NCBI RefSeq assembly: GCF_003058225.1
Contig: NZ_QBUG01000002.1
Span: forward strand, 743,774 to 807,773
Direction: 5' to 3'
Origin: Promicromonospora sp. AC04
GTDB taxonomy: Bacteria > Actinomycetota > Actinomycetes > Actinomycetales > Cellulomonadaceae
DNA length: 64,000 nucleotides
A program made the translations under genes and the position numbers. Under the pieces are notes generated by a model that worked only from the letters and a program-made list of their open reading frames with translations, ran no database searches and was not told the origin of the DNA. Below, in pieces: positions 1 through 11,557 of this stretch. The number at the start of each line of letters is the position of its first letter. Position 1 is the stretch's first letter.

Positions 1-670
1 ACCACTCGGCCTACTGGTTCCCCGCCATCACCAAGGGCGGCGTGCCGGTCGAGCCGAACATCCCGATGACCGTCTACTACAAGTCGGGCATCGACGACTA
101 CCAGGACGTGGTGCCGTTCCCGGAGGGACTCCAGTTCGTGACCGGCGACATGATGGCCACGGTCGAGGAGTTCCGCACCGCGCCGGGTGCCGTCGAGGGC
201 TGGGAGTGCGGCGACATCTCCAAGAGCTGGGAGATCCCGGCGTACTGCCCCGAGGGCACCCAGCTCAACATCCGGTACCAGGCTCCGAGCTGCTGGGACG
301 GGATGCACCTGACCCCGGAGGAGTCCGCCCACATGGGCCACGGCTCGCACATGGCGTACCCCGAGGCCGGGCAGTGCCCCATGAGCCACCCCGTCGCGGT
401 CCCGATGCTGGAGTTCAAGATCGCCTGGCCCGTCAGCGGTGACATGTCCGACGTCGCGCTGGTGAGCGGGTCCGACCAGTCGTGGCACTACGACTTCGTG
501 AACGCCTGGGACCCCGAGGTGCTCCGCCGGCTCGTGGAGCACTGCATCAACGGCGGCCTGCAGTGCAACCCGCGGGGCTACGACCTCTACAAGCCGCACC
601 GCGGCACCGTGCTCGACGAGAACTACGAGCTCGTGCCCGAGACCACGGCCGCACGCGAGGAGGTGGCCTC

Positions 671-674
<4 letters not shown>
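1..674 (+). CDS. DUF1996 domain protein, C-terminal part (5' end outside the window)
   Basis: The reading frame is open from the first bases (HSAYWFPAITKG), so this is the C-terminal portion of a longer protein. The sequence (WDGMHL, HMGHGSHMAYP, CPMSHPVAVPMLEFKI, and a late cluster around CINGGLQCNPRG) matches my memory of the DUF1996 family, secreted proteins of fungi and Actinobacteria with no assigned reaction. The stop codon overlaps the GTG start of the next gene (GTGA at 671-674), so the two are translationally coupled and probably act together outside the cell. The N-terminus, where a signal peptide would lie, is not visible. Confidence 0.8.
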
Positions 675-2881
<2,207 letters not shown>

Positions 2882-2891
2882 CCCACCCCGC

Positions 2892-2939
2892 ACGTGTCAG
2901 ACGCTCAGGTCACCCGGGTGGCCTGAGCGTCTGACACGT
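2892..2939. terminator. loopless 48-bp palindrome, bidirectional terminator
   Basis: The two 24-base halves are complementary except for one G:T pair and are centred on CCCGGG at 2913-2918. It lies between two convergent genes ending at 2881 and 2950, so it can end transcripts from both sides. There is no clear U-tract, which is common in high-GC Actinobacteria. Confidence 0.7.
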
Positions 2940-2949
2940 CTGGGGAAGG

Positions 2950-4548
2950 TCAGGTGACGGCGCCCATGTGCCAGGGGATGAACTCCTCGGCGCCGATCTC
3001 CAGCTCCTCGCTGACCGTCTGCTCCCCCGAGGCCACCGCGAGGATCCGGTCGAAGATCTGCCGGCCCACCTCGGCCACGGTCGCGGTGCCGTCCACGATC
3101 ACGCCCGCGTTGACGTCCATGTCCTCGGACATCACCGAGTACATCGGCGTGTTGGTCGCCACCTTGATCGACGGCGTGGGGCGGCACCCGAAGACCGAAC
3201 CGCGGCCCGTGGTGAAGACGACGACGTTGGCGCCGCCCGCGACCAGGCCGGTCACGGAGACCGGGTCGTAGCCGGGGGTGTCCATGAAGCCGAACCCGCG
3301 CTCCGTGATGGGCTCGGCGTACTCGTAGACGGCGCCCAGGTCGGCCTGGCCGCCCTTGGCGACCGCCCCGAGGGACTTCTCCAGGATGGTGGTGAGGCCG
3401 CCGGCCTTGTTGCCGGGTGAGGGGTTGTTGTCGAGCGTGCCGCCGCCGGCGGCGACGTAGTCGCGCCACCAGTCGATCCGGTCCAGCAGCTTCTTGGCCA
3501 CCGCCGGCTCGGTGGCCCGCGCGGTGAGCAGGTGCTCTGCGCCGTAGACCTCGGGGGTCTCGGCCAGTACCGACGTCGCGCCGTAGGCGACCAGACGGTC
3601 GGAAGCCCAGCCGAGGGCCGGGTTGGCCGTGATGCCGGAGTAGCCGTCCGACCCGCCGCAGTTCAGCGCGAGCACCAGCTCGGACACGTCGCACTCGACG
3701 CGCTCGCGCGCGTTGACCAGCGGCAGCATCTCGCGGACGGCGGCGACGCCGGCCCGCACCGAGGCCCGCACACCGCCGGCCTCCTGGATGGTCAGGCTCC
3801 GCACGACGGTGTCGTCGGCGATGGCGGCCAGCAGCCCGGACCGGGTCTCGTCGGGGGCGCCGATGCCGGGCATGCCGAGGTCGGCGACCTGGCCCGAGCG
3901 GGCCGACAGCGCCGCGCCCGGCACCATCTCGCAGCCCAGCCCGAGCACCAGCAGGCCCGCGACGTTCGGGTGCGCGGCGTAGCCCCGCAGGGTGCGCAGC
4001 AGGATCTGCCCGCCCTCGGAGTCCGGGACCAGCCCGCAGCCCGAGGTGTGCGTCAGGGCGATGACGCCGTCCACGTTCTCGAACTCGTCCAGCGCGGCGC
4101 CCCGGAACTGGTCGGCGATCATCTTGGCCGTCGAGGCCGAGCAGTTCACGCTGGTCAGGATGGCCACGAAGTTACGGGTGCCGACCCGGCCGTCGGCCCG
4201 GCGGTAACCGCGAAAGGTGGGCCGGACGCCGTCGGGCAGCGGGAGCTCGGTGTGCGTACCCCCCAGGGGCGCCTCGCGCGTGCCCTCCTCGAACCCGAGG
4301 TTGTGGGTGTGCACGTGGTCGCCGGGGGCGATGTGGGCGGTCGCTACCCCGATGACCTGCCCGTACTTGTGCACCGCCGCGCCGGCAGGCACGGCCCGGA
4401 GCGCGATCTTGTGCCCCCGCGGCACGGCTTGCCCGACGGCGACCGGGCCGGTTCCGGGGGCGGTGGCCTGGTCACCCGGGCTCAGGTCCCGCGTCGCGAC
4501 GGCCACGTCGTCGCCCTCCCGGAGAACGAGCAGATCGACCTCAGGCAC
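2950..4548 (-). CDS. UxaA-family sugar-acid dehydratase (altronate/galactarate type)
   Basis: About 532 residues. It has an N-terminal SAF-like domain (about 1-85) followed by the D-galactarate/altronate dehydratase core (GTRNFVAILTSVNC, THTSGCG, LGLGCEMV, LNCGGSDGYSG). Cys residues in these motifs fit the metal-dependent dehydratase family, which makes 2-keto-3-deoxy acids from aldonic or aldaric acids in the cytoplasm. I chose GTG 4548 because an AAGGGG ribosome site sits 8 bases upstream; GTG 4557 would abut that site. It is a single-gene unit with an operator at 4568-4579 like those of the rhamnose genes, suggesting shared control. The exact substrate is unknown. Confidence 0.85.
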   Translation of the reverse strand: MPEVDLLVLREGDDVAVATRDLSPGDQATAPGTGPVAVGQAVPRGHKIALRAVPAGAAVHKYGQVIGVATAHIAPGDHVHTHNLGFEEGTREAPLGGTHTELPLPDGVRPTFRGYRRADGRVGTRNFVAILTSVNCSASTAKMIADQFRGAALDEFENVDGVIALTHTSGCGLVPDSEGGQILLRTLRGYAAHPNVAGLLVLGLGCEMVPGAALSARSGQVADLGMPGIGAPDETRSGLLAAIADDTVVRSLTIQEAGGVRASVRAGVAAVREMLPLVNARERVECDVSELVLALNCGGSDGYSGITANPALGWASDRLVAYGATSVLAETPEVYGAEHLLTARATEPAVAKKLLDRIDWWRDYVAAGGGTLDNNPSPGNKAGGLTTILEKSLGAVAKGGQADLGAVYEYAEPITERGFGFMDTPGYDPVSVTGLVAGGANVVVFTTGRGSVFGCRPTPSIKVATNTPMYSVMSEDMDVNAGVIVDGTATVAEVGRQIFDRILAVASGEQTVSEELEIGAEEFIPWHMGAVT

Positions 4549-4567
4549 CCGTGACACCCCTTCATGT

Positions 4568-4579
4568 TGAACCGTTTCA
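4568..4579. promoter_or_regulatory. LacI-type operator (TGAACCGTTTCA) upstream of the UxaA-family gene
   Basis: The 12-mer is the exact reverse complement of the core TGAAACGGTTCA between rhaM and the rhamnose LacI gene at 51876-51887. It lies about 20 bases before the gene start. This points to the LacI regulator at 51917 as the likely controller. Confidence 0.6.
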
Positions 4580-4606
4580 TCCTACCGACCGCCCCACCGC
4601 ACGCGT

Positions 4607-4662
4607 TGAGTGCGGGATATTCGCCCTTCCCGGGCCTCGGAAAGGGCGAATATCCCGCACTC
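4607..4662. terminator. 22-bp-stem hairpin terminator after the ABC operon
   Basis: Perfect 22-base arms (4607-4628 and 4641-4662) containing GCGGGATATTCGCCC surround a CCCGGG-containing loop. It lies just past the stop of the solute-binding protein gene on the minus strand and isolates that operon from the UxaA-family gene. Confidence 0.75.
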
Positions 4663-4674
4663 AGCGGAGCAGGG

Positions 4675-6024
4675 TTAGCCCGCTATGGCCGCGTTGATCT
4701 CCTCGATGAGCTGGGTGGCCGCCTCCTGCGGCGTGATCCGCTCGAAGAGGACCTCCGTGTTGATGCGCTCCATGATGTCGGTGAGCTCGGCGGAGCCGTG
4801 CGGCGGCACCGGCGGGTTGTCGACGATCTCGTCCTCGATGTCGGCCATGAAGTCGGCGACCTTCTGGTCGGTGGGCGACAGGTCGTCCAGGATCGCCTCG
4901 CGCACGTCGATGTTCGCCGGGAGACCGCGGTCGGTCAGCATGATCTTCGCCGCCTCCTCGGAGTTGAGCAGGAAGTCCACGAACTTCGCGGAGGACTCCG
5001 GGTACTCCGTGTCCGCGGAGACCGAGTAGAACATCGCCGGCTTGTAGTACATGCCGGTGCGCTCGCCCTCGGACTCGCCGGGCAGCCGCAGCAGCTCGAG
5101 CTCGTGGCCGGAGGAGTCCGACAGCGCGCCGAGCTGGTTGGTCCACCAGGCGCCCATGGCGCCCTGGTTGGTGCCGAGCAGACCGCCCTCGGGGCCGGCC
5201 GCCTGGTACTCGACGGTGCGGGCGGCGTCGGGCTGCCCGCCGCCGTTCATCAGGTCGAGGGAGACCTGGAAGAAGTCCGCGATGGTCTCCTCGGAGACGC
5301 CGAGCTCGCCCTCCGCCGTGAACAGGGTCTCGCCGCGCTGGCGCGCCATCACGTTGAGGCCCGCCTCGTTGAAGCCGTAGTCCTGCGCGCCCCAGACGCC
5401 GTCGCCCGCGCCCTCCGAGACGGCGTTCGCCGCGGTGACGTAGTCCTCCCACGTCCAGGTGGTGTCATCCGGCACGTCGACGCCGGCGTCGGCGAAGAGC
5501 TCCGGGTCGGCGACGAAGGCGTAGGCGTTGATGCCGGTAGGTATGCCGTACTGCGTGCCCTCGATCTGGCCGCCGGCCAGCACGCCGTCGTCCACCTTCG
5601 ACGTGTCGATGTCCAGCGCGCCCAGGTCGGCGAGCACGTTCTTGGTCGAGTAGTCGGAGATGTAGCGCTCCTCCTGGGTGATGACGTCCGGGGTGTCGCC
5701 GGCGGCCACCGAGGTGGCGAGCTTGTCCCAGTAGCCGTCCCAGTCGGTGAAGTCCGGGACCACGGTGATGTCGGGGTTCTCCGCCTCGAACGCGTCGATG
5801 ATCTGCTGCGTGGACTCGTGGCGGCTGTCCGAGCCCCACCACGAGAAGCGGATCTCGCAGGGGCACTCCTCGGCGGCGGCCGGCGGCTCGTCGCCGCCCC
5901 CGCCGATGCCCGAGTCGCCGCCCCCGCAGGCCGCGAGGGTCAGCGCAACGGCTGCGATGCCCGCGGCCGAGCCGGCGAGCCGCTTGCCGCGCCTCGTTGA
6001 CAGTCCCTTTCCGGTGGTGCTCAT
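4675..6024 (-). CDS. carbohydrate ABC transporter solute-binding lipoprotein
   Basis: 449 residues from ATG 6024, preceded by AAGGAG; an in-frame ATG at 6096 lacks a ribosome site. It has a lipoprotein signal with lipobox LTLAAC (Cys33), then a Gly/Glu linker and a family 1 solute-binding fold (RFSWWGSDSRHEST, IIDAFEAENPDITVV, GDTPDVITQE). It would be anchored outside the membrane and deliver a sugar or oligosaccharide to the two permeases encoded just upstream. No ATPase gene is present, as is usual for this family, where a shared MsiK-like ATPase serves many importers. The ligand is unknown. Confidence 0.93.
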   Translation of the reverse strand: MSTTGKGLSTRRGKRLAGSAAGIAAVALTLAACGGGDSGIGGGGDEPPAAAEECPCEIRFSWWGSDSRHESTQQIIDAFEAENPDITVVPDFTDWDGYWDKLATSVAAGDTPDVITQEERYISDYSTKNVLADLGALDIDTSKVDDGVLAGGQIEGTQYGIPTGINAYAFVADPELFADAGVDVPDDTTWTWEDYVTAANAVSEGAGDGVWGAQDYGFNEAGLNVMARQRGETLFTAEGELGVSEETIADFFQVSLDLMNGGGQPDAARTVEYQAAGPEGGLLGTNQGAMGAWWTNQLGALSDSSGHELELLRLPGESEGERTGMYYKPAMFYSVSADTEYPESSAKFVDFLLNSEEAAKIMLTDRGLPANIDVREAILDDLSPTDQKVADFMADIEDEIVDNPPVPPHGSAELTDIMERINTEVLFERITPQEAATQLIEEINAAIAG

Positions 6025-6073
6025 GTGTTTCTCCTTCGGTGACGTTGACGTCGTTGTCGCATCGCGGGCGGAG

Positions 6074-7012
6074 CTACTTGATTCCGGTGGTCGCAATGCC
6101 CTTGACCAGGTACTTCTGTCCGAACAGGAAGGCGATGAAGACGGGTATCAGGGACACGATCGACATCGCGAACAGCGACCCCCACGAGCTGTTGCCCGTG
6201 GAGTCGACGAAGGTGCGTAGCGCGATCGGCACGGTGTACATCTCCGGCCGGGTGAGGAAGATCAGCTGGCTGAAGAAGTCGTTCCAGGTCCAGATGAACG
6301 TGAAGATCGCCGTGGTGGCGAGGGCCGGCATGGACAGCGGCAGCATGATCTGCAGGTAGATGCGCAGGTGGTTGGCGCCGTCGATGGTTGCCGCCTCGTC
6401 CAGCTCGCGGGGGATCCCCCGGAAGAACTGGACCATCAGGAAGATGAAGAACGCATCGGTGGCCAGCAGCTTCGGCACGATCAGCGGCAGGAACGTGTTG
6501 ATCCACTCGAGCTGGGAGAACAGCACGTACTGCGGCACGATCACCACGTGGATCGGCAGCATGATCGACATCAGCATGATCGCGAACCACAGCCGCTTGC
6601 CCCGGAACTCGAGCCGCGCGAACGCGTAGGCCGCCATGGAGCACGACAGCAGGTTGCCGAGCAGCGAGCCGAGCACCACCAACGCCGAGTTGATCAGGTA
6701 GTGACTGAACGGGTGCAGCAGCGCGTTCCACCCGTCCGTGTAATTGGACAGGTCGACGTCGGTGGGGATGAGCCCCGGCTCGCGGAAGATCAGCGCGTTC
6801 GGCTTGAACGAGCTGGCCAGCATCCAGAGCAGCGGGTACAGCATCACGAAGCCGAAGGCGATGAGGCCCGCGTGCTTGAGCACGCTGACCACCCGGGCCT
6901 GCACCCGCCGCCCACGCGGCCTGGTGGTCCGACGGCGGTCGCGCGGCTCGGGCGCGACGTCGGACCGCGCGGCGGATCGAGCATTCTCGGGGCGCGTGAG
7001 GGCGTCAGTCAT
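6074..7012 (-). CDS. carbohydrate ABC transporter permease, MalG type
   Basis: 312 residues with a basic N-terminal tail of about 45 residues and then six predicted membrane segments. The EAA loop that contacts the ATPase is visible as ELDEAATIDGANHLRIY followed by IMLPLSMPAL. It ends in the typical GQKYLVKGIATTGIK. Its start overlaps the stop of the MalF-type gene by several bases, so the pair is translationally coupled. It forms the heterodimeric channel of the importer whose binding protein is encoded at 4675-6024. Confidence 0.93.
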   Translation of the reverse strand: MTDALTRPENARSAARSDVAPEPRDRRRTTRPRGRRVQARVVSVLKHAGLIAFGFVMLYPLLWMLASSFKPNALIFREPGLIPTDVDLSNYTDGWNALLHPFSHYLINSALVVLGSLLGNLLSCSMAAYAFARLEFRGKRLWFAIMLMSIMLPIHVVIVPQYVLFSQLEWINTFLPLIVPKLLATDAFFIFLMVQFFRGIPRELDEAATIDGANHLRIYLQIMLPLSMPALATTAIFTFIWTWNDFFSQLIFLTRPEMYTVPIALRTFVDSTGNSSWGSLFAMSIVSLIPVFIAFLFGQKYLVKGIATTGIK

Positions 7013-7928
7013 CGTAGAAGACCCAGTACTTGGAGGCGAGGAAGTTGACTACCGTCATGCCGCCGATGATCAGCAGCAGGAACCAGGCCATCGCCGAGGC
7101 GTAGCCCATCTCGAGGGAACCGAACCCCTTGAGGTAGAGGTACAGCGTGTAGAGCAGCGTCGAGTCGGACGGGCCCCCGTTGCCGCCGCTCACGACGAAC
7201 GCCCGGGTGAAGGACTGGAACGCCTCGATGAGCTGCAGCACGAGGTTGAAGAAGATGATCGGCGTCAGCAGCGGCACGGTGATGCTGCGGAACTGCCGCC
7301 ACCGGGAGGCGCCGTCGATCGAGGCCGCCTCGTAGTACATCTGCGGGATCTGCCGCAGGCCGGCCAGGAAGATCACCATGGGCGCGCCGAACGTCCAGAC
7401 GTTGAGCGCCATCAGGGTGCCGAGCGCGTAGTCCGGGTGTGACACCCAGCCCTGCCCCTGCACCCCGAACAGCGCCAGGACCTGGTTGACCAGGCCGTCC
7501 GCGCCGAAGATCTGGCGCCACAGGATCGCGATGGCCACCGAACCGCCGAGCAGGGACGGCAGGTAGTACACGGAGCGGTAGAGGGCGAGGCCGCGCATGC
7601 CTTTGTCGAGCAGCAGTGCCAGGCCGAGGGCTGCGGCGAGCTGCAGCGGGACCGACACGAACACGTAGGTGAACGTGACGCCGAGGGAGTTGACGAACCG
7701 CGGGTCCTCGAACATCCGCGTGTAGTTCTCGAGGCCGACCCACTGCGGCGCCGAGAGCAGGTCGTAGTCCGTGAAGGACAGGTACAGCGACGCCCCCATC
7801 GGCCCGGCCGTGATGAGCGCGAGCCCCACGAACCACGGCGCGAGGAAAAGGAGAGCCCAGCGTCCGTCGCCCTTCCGGCGTGCGCTCACGCTCTTCCTGC
7901 CGCGGGAGAGCTCCTGGATCACCGACAT
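7005..7928 (-). CDS. carbohydrate ABC transporter permease, MalF type
   Basis: 307 residues from ATG 7928, which has a GGGGGTGAT ribosome site; a longer frame up to 8039 encodes only low-complexity residues and is probably leader. Six membrane segments are predicted, with the EAA motif YYEAASIDGASRWRQF. It is the first gene of the operon permease-permease-binding protein, transcribed away from the LacI-DUF6807 regulator. Operator-like GGAAACCGGTTTCC sequences at 8045-8125 lie in the shared upstream region, so sugar-dependent repression by that regulator is likely. Confidence 0.92.
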   Translation of the reverse strand: MSVIQELSRGRKSVSARRKGDGRWALLFLAPWFVGLALITAGPMGASLYLSFTDYDLLSAPQWVGLENYTRMFEDPRFVNSLGVTFTYVFVSVPLQLAAALGLALLLDKGMRGLALYRSVYYLPSLLGGSVAIAILWRQIFGADGLVNQVLALFGVQGQGWVSHPDYALGTLMALNVWTFGAPMVIFLAGLRQIPQMYYEAASIDGASRWRQFRSITVPLLTPIIFFNLVLQLIEAFQSFTRAFVVSGGNGGPSDSTLLYTLYLYLKGFGSLEMGYASAMAWFLLLIIGGMTVVNFLASKYWVFYDD

Positions 7929-8044
7929 GGGATCACCCCCGCGCGGGCGGGTGAAGGCTCGGACCGCCAGGGTCCGGGCTCGCGGTTCGGGTGGTGCATC
8001 GGATCGTCCTCCCGGATCGTCGTCGATCCCCGGTCGCATCGGTG

Positions 8045-8125
8045 AGAAACCGGTCTCTGGTGGAGGAACGTATCATATGAGGAACCGGTTTCCCATGGTG
8101 TACGGTCACATCGGGAAACCGGCAG
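8045..8125. promoter_or_regulatory. divergent control region with three CCGG-centred LacI operators
   Basis: Near-palindromes GAGAAACCGGTCTC (8045-8058) and GGAACCGGTTTCC (8081-8093) and a half site GGGAAACCGG (8113-8122) share an AAACCGGTTT core. On the minus strand TATGAT (8077-8072) could be the -10 box of the ABC operon, with the middle operator just upstream. The divergent LacI-DUF6807 gene is the obvious regulator, acting on both directions. Confidence 0.6.
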
Positions 8126-8198
8126 CGAGGGGGCCGTGCCGACGATGGCTCGGGACGCCTCGCGCGTCGTCGGTACGGCGGTGACGGACGGGAGCAGC

Positions 8199-10331
8199 AT
8201 GGGCAGCGGCAGCGCTCGAGGCACAGGTCAGCGCCGTGTCGCGGCCACGATCGGGGATGTCGCCACGGCGGCCGGGGTTTCGCGGGCGACCGTGTCCCGG
8301 GTCATGAACGGGCGCAGCACCGTCGACGCCACGATCGCCGAGCGCGTGCGCGGCGTCGCGGCGGACCTCAGCTATCGGCCCAGCAACGCGGCGCGCAGCC
8401 TGGCGCTCGGCCGCACCCAGACCGTCGCCCTGGTGGTGCCGGACCTCGGCAACCCCGTGTTCCAGCAGATCCTGCGCGGCGTCATGGACGGCGCCGCCGA
8501 GGACGGCTACCGCGTGCTCGTCGCGGACACGGTCGAGGACGACCAGCAGGAGGGCGCGATAGCGCTGGAGGCCCGCATGCGCTGCGACGCCCTCGTGCTC
8601 GTGTCGCCCCGCATCGGGGACGCCGAGCTCAGCGCGCTCATCGCCGACGTCGAGCCGGTGGTGCTGGTCAACCGCGAGACCGGCGGAACCGCGCCCAGCC
8701 TCGTCGTCGACTACGAGGACGGCGCCGTGCAGGTGGCCGAGCACCTCGTGGCGCTCGGCCACCGCCGCATCGTCTACCTCGGCGGCCCCGTGCGGAGCGC
8801 CTCCGACGAGCTGCGCCGCGCCGGTCTGGCCCGCGCCCGAGAGCGGTACGCGGACCTCGAGATCATCGACCTGCCCGCCGGCCCGGACATCCAGGCGGGC
8901 CACGCCGCCGCGCCCGCCGTCCTCGCCACCCGCGCGACCGCCGCGGTGGCCTTCAACGACCTGGTCGCGTTCGGCCTGCTCGCGGGCCTGAACGAGGCCG
9001 GGGTAGCCGTGCCCGCCGACATCTCGGTGGCCGGTTTCGACGACATCGAGCTGTCCCGCTACGCCACACCCGCGCTGACGACGGTCGCGGTGCCGCAGGC
9101 CGAGCTCGGCCGCCACGCCTGGAGGGAGCTGCACGCCGTGATCGACGACGACGCCCACCCCGCAAGCTCTGCCCGATTCACGCCCAGCCTGGAGGTGCGC
9201 GGCAGCACCGGGCCGGTACCGCAGGGCCCGGAACGTGTGCACCTCACGGACGACGGCGACGCCGCCGTCGGGCAGCCGGACGAGATTCCCACCGTGCCGC
9301 CCACTGCTACTCCCGTCTGGTCCGTGCCCGCGGATCCTGAGGCCGACGCCGTCGTGCTGACCTGCGGCGACGGCCTCGAGCTCGTGCGCCGCGACGCGGG
9401 CGACCGCATGCCGAAGGTGCACGCCCGGCGCCCCTACCTGCACCCCGTGCACACCCTGGCCGGCGTCCCGCTCACCGACGTGAGCCCGGTCGACCACCGG
9501 CACCACTACGGCGTCGGCATCGCGCTGCCCGACGTGAACGGCACCAGCTACTGGGGCGGCCGCACCTTCATCGAGGACGTCGGCCCGACGCTGCTGAAGA
9601 ACCACGGGCAGCAGACGCCGGAGGACATCCGCGTCGAGCCCGTGCCCGGCGGTGCGGGCGCCGGAGCCCGAGCCGGGGCCGCCGGGATCGCGACCGGGGC
9701 GGGGACCGGGGCTGGGATCGGGACGGGCGCTGGGGCCGGGGCCGGGACGGGCACCGGGGCCGGCGAGGCCCTCGTCGAGGACGTGCTGTGGTCCGACGAG
9801 CACGGCGAACCGCAGCTGCGCGAAGACCGCCGCATCACGGCGCGCCTGCTCCCCCGGGCCCCGGGGTCCGACGCCGCACCCGGCTGGGTCCTCGACTGGC
9901 GCTCCACGCTGCATGCCGACCACGGCCCGCTGGAGATCCGCTCGCCCGCCACCAACGGCCGGCCGGGCGCCGGGTACGGCGGCCTGTTCTGGCGGCTGCC
10001 GATCGCGGAGAGCACCACCGTCCTGTCGGCGGCGGGCACCGGCGAGAGCCGGGCGCACGGCAGCACGTCGCCGTGGGTGGCGTTCGTGCAGCAGCACGGC
10101 GGCCGGTCCACGACGCTCCTGCTGGTGCAGCCGGGCCAGGTCCGGCCGTGGTTCTTGCGTTCTGCCGAGTACCCCGGCGCCTGCCCCGCGCTCGCCTGGG
10201 ACGCGCCGCTGCTCGTGCCCGACGGCGGGTCCGTACAGCTCGACCTCGTCGCCGTGCTGCTGGACACCGAGCTCACGGTCGCCGGCGCCGAGACGCTCGC
10301 CGCGGACCTCACCGACGGCGGCGGGCGATGA
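8199..10331 (+). CDS. LacI-type regulator fused to a DUF6807 (PmoA-like) domain
   Basis: About 710 residues. The N-terminal helix-turn-helix (IGDVATAAGVSRATVSRVMNG) and a periplasmic-binding-like sensor are a complete LacI regulator (about the first 325 residues). After a linker comes a second domain (RPYLHPVHTLAGVPLTDV, DHRHHYGVGIALPDVNG, LDWRSTLHADHGPLEI, YGGLFWRLP) matching DUF6807, usually a separate protein near Gfo/Idh oxidoreductases. That domain is interrupted by a Gly-Ala-Thr low-complexity insert (bases about 9650-9770). ATG 8199 has GGGAG at a proper distance; GTG 8136 and ATG 8145 are alternatives. The stop overlaps the next gene (ATGA). It probably represses the divergent importer; the role of the second domain is unknown. 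Confidence 0.85.
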   Translation: MGSGSARGTGQRRVAATIGDVATAAGVSRATVSRVMNGRSTVDATIAERVRGVAADLSYRPSNAARSLALGRTQTVALVVPDLGNPVFQQILRGVMDGAAEDGYRVLVADTVEDDQQEGAIALEARMRCDALVLVSPRIGDAELSALIADVEPVVLVNRETGGTAPSLVVDYEDGAVQVAEHLVALGHRRIVYLGGPVRSASDELRRAGLARARERYADLEIIDLPAGPDIQAGHAAAPAVLATRATAAVAFNDLVAFGLLAGLNEAGVAVPADISVAGFDDIELSRYATPALTTVAVPQAELGRHAWRELHAVIDDDAHPASSARFTPSLEVRGSTGPVPQGPERVHLTDDGDAAVGQPDEIPTVPPTATPVWSVPADPEADAVVLTCGDGLELVRRDAGDRMPKVHARRPYLHPVHTLAGVPLTDVSPVDHRHHYGVGIALPDVNGTSYWGGRTFIEDVGPTLLKNHGQQTPEDIRVEPVPGGAGAGARAGAAGIATGAGTGAGIGTGAGAGAGTGTGAGEALVEDVLWSDEHGEPQLREDRRITARLLPRAPGSDAAPGWVLDWRSTLHADHGPLEIRSPATNGRPGAGYGGLFWRLPIAESTTVLSAAGTGESRAHGSTSPWVAFVQQHGGRSTTLLLVQPGQVRPWFLRSAEYPGACPALAWDAPLLVPDGGSVQLDLVAVLLDTELTVAGAETLAADLTDGGGR
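9650..9770 (+). repeat. degenerate GC-rich tandem repeat inside the LacI-DUF6807 gene
   Basis: Imperfect 6- and 12-base units of the kind GGGACCGGGGCT repeat for about 120 bases and encode a Gly/Ala/Thr stretch. It looks like a slippage expansion in a surface loop, in frame, so the protein stays intact. Confidence 0.6.
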
Positions 10332-11530
10332 GCCTGCCGAAGGTGGCGGTGGTCGGCGTCCACGGCCACGGCGGTTCCCACCTGCGGACGGTCGCTGACC
10401 TCGAGGCCAAGGGGCTGGCGCGGCTGAGCGCCGTCGTCGACCCGCGGGAGCCCGACGACGCCCCGGCGTCGTGGTTCGCGAGCCTGGGCGATCTCCTGTC
10501 GGCGGACGCCGACGCGCTGCCCGACGTCGTGGTGCTCGCCACGCCCATCCACACCCACCTGCCGCTCGCCCGCGCCGCGATGGAGGCGGGCATCGACGTG
10601 CTGCTCGAGAAGCCGACCGCCGCCTCCCTCGCGGAGCACGCCGAGCTCGTCGCGGTCGCCGAGCGGACCGGGCGGCTGTGCCAGGTCGGGTTCCAGACCT
10701 TCGGGTCGCACGCGCTGCCCGCCGTCGTCGACATGATCGCGCGCGGCGAGGTGGGGCGGGTGACCGGGATCGGTGCCGTCGGGACCTGGGTGCGAACCGC
10801 CGCGTACTGGGCGCGCTCGCCCTGGGCGGGACGGCGCCGCATGGGCGACCGCGCCGTGGTCGACGGCGTGGTCACCAACCCGCTCGCGCACGCCGTGGCC
10901 ACCGCGCTGTGGGTCGGCGGCGCCCGGACCAGCACGGACCTCGCCTACGTGAACACGGACCTGTGGCGGGCCAACCCGATCGAGGCCGACGACACCTCGT
11001 CGCTGCGGGCCGTCGGCACCGACGGGACGCGGTACGGGTTCGGGCTGACGCTGTGCGCCGCGGAACGCTCTCCGGCGCGGGTGATCGTGCAGGGGACCGA
11101 GGGCGAGATCGAGCTCGAGTACGAGCACGACCTGGTGCGGCTGCGCACCGGTCGCGTCGTCGCGGAGAAGCAGTACGAACGGACGGGGCTGCTGGAGAAC
11201 CTGCTGCTGGCCCGTTCCTCCGGGGAACGGCTGCTGTGCGACGTGCGGGACACCGGCGCGTTCATGCAGGTGCTCGACGCCGTGCGCACCGCGGCCGACC
11301 CGGCGCCGATCGGGGACGCGTTCGTAGAGTGGGTGGACGGCGGCGGCGCGGGCCCAGGCGGCGGGCCGGGCGGGGACGGCGCCGTCGGGCACGGCGCCGT
11401 CGGGCAGGGCAACCCCGAGGGCGATGCCCGGCACCCGGTGGTGCACGACGTCGCCGCGTGGTGCGAGCGAGCCGCGCGCGAGCAGCGCACGTTCACGGAG
11501 CTGGGCGCCCCCTGGACGACTCTGGGATAG
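10328..11530 (+). CDS. Gfo/Idh/MocA family oxidoreductase
   Basis: 400 residues; ATG 10328 overlaps the stop of the LacI-DUF6807 gene, giving strict coupling. The N-terminal Rossmann fold has a modified glycine motif (VAVVGVHGHGGSH) and the conserved lysine motif LLEKPTAA. The C-terminal alpha/beta domain carries substrate residues (NPLAHAVATALW). Members oxidise or reduce sugars and sugar derivatives with NAD(P). A Gly/Pro-rich insert (about residues 338-365) includes a duplicated GDGAVGHGAVG-type unit. DUF6807 proteins and this kind of oxidoreductase are often neighbours, supporting one pathway for an unidentified sugar. Confidence 0.9.
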   Translation: MSLPKVAVVGVHGHGGSHLRTVADLEAKGLARLSAVVDPREPDDAPASWFASLGDLLSADADALPDVVVLATPIHTHLPLARAAMEAGIDVLLEKPTAASLAEHAELVAVAERTGRLCQVGFQTFGSHALPAVVDMIARGEVGRVTGIGAVGTWVRTAAYWARSPWAGRRRMGDRAVVDGVVTNPLAHAVATALWVGGARTSTDLAYVNTDLWRANPIEADDTSSLRAVGTDGTRYGFGLTLCAAERSPARVIVQGTEGEIELEYEHDLVRLRTGRVVAEKQYERTGLLENLLLARSSGERLLCDVRDTGAFMQVLDAVRTAADPAPIGDAFVEWVDGGGAGPGGGPGGDGAVGHGAVGQGNPEGDARHPVVHDVAAWCERAAREQRTFTELGAPWTTLG

Positions 11531-11557
11531 GGCGCCCGCCCGTGGGAGGGTGCTCGC

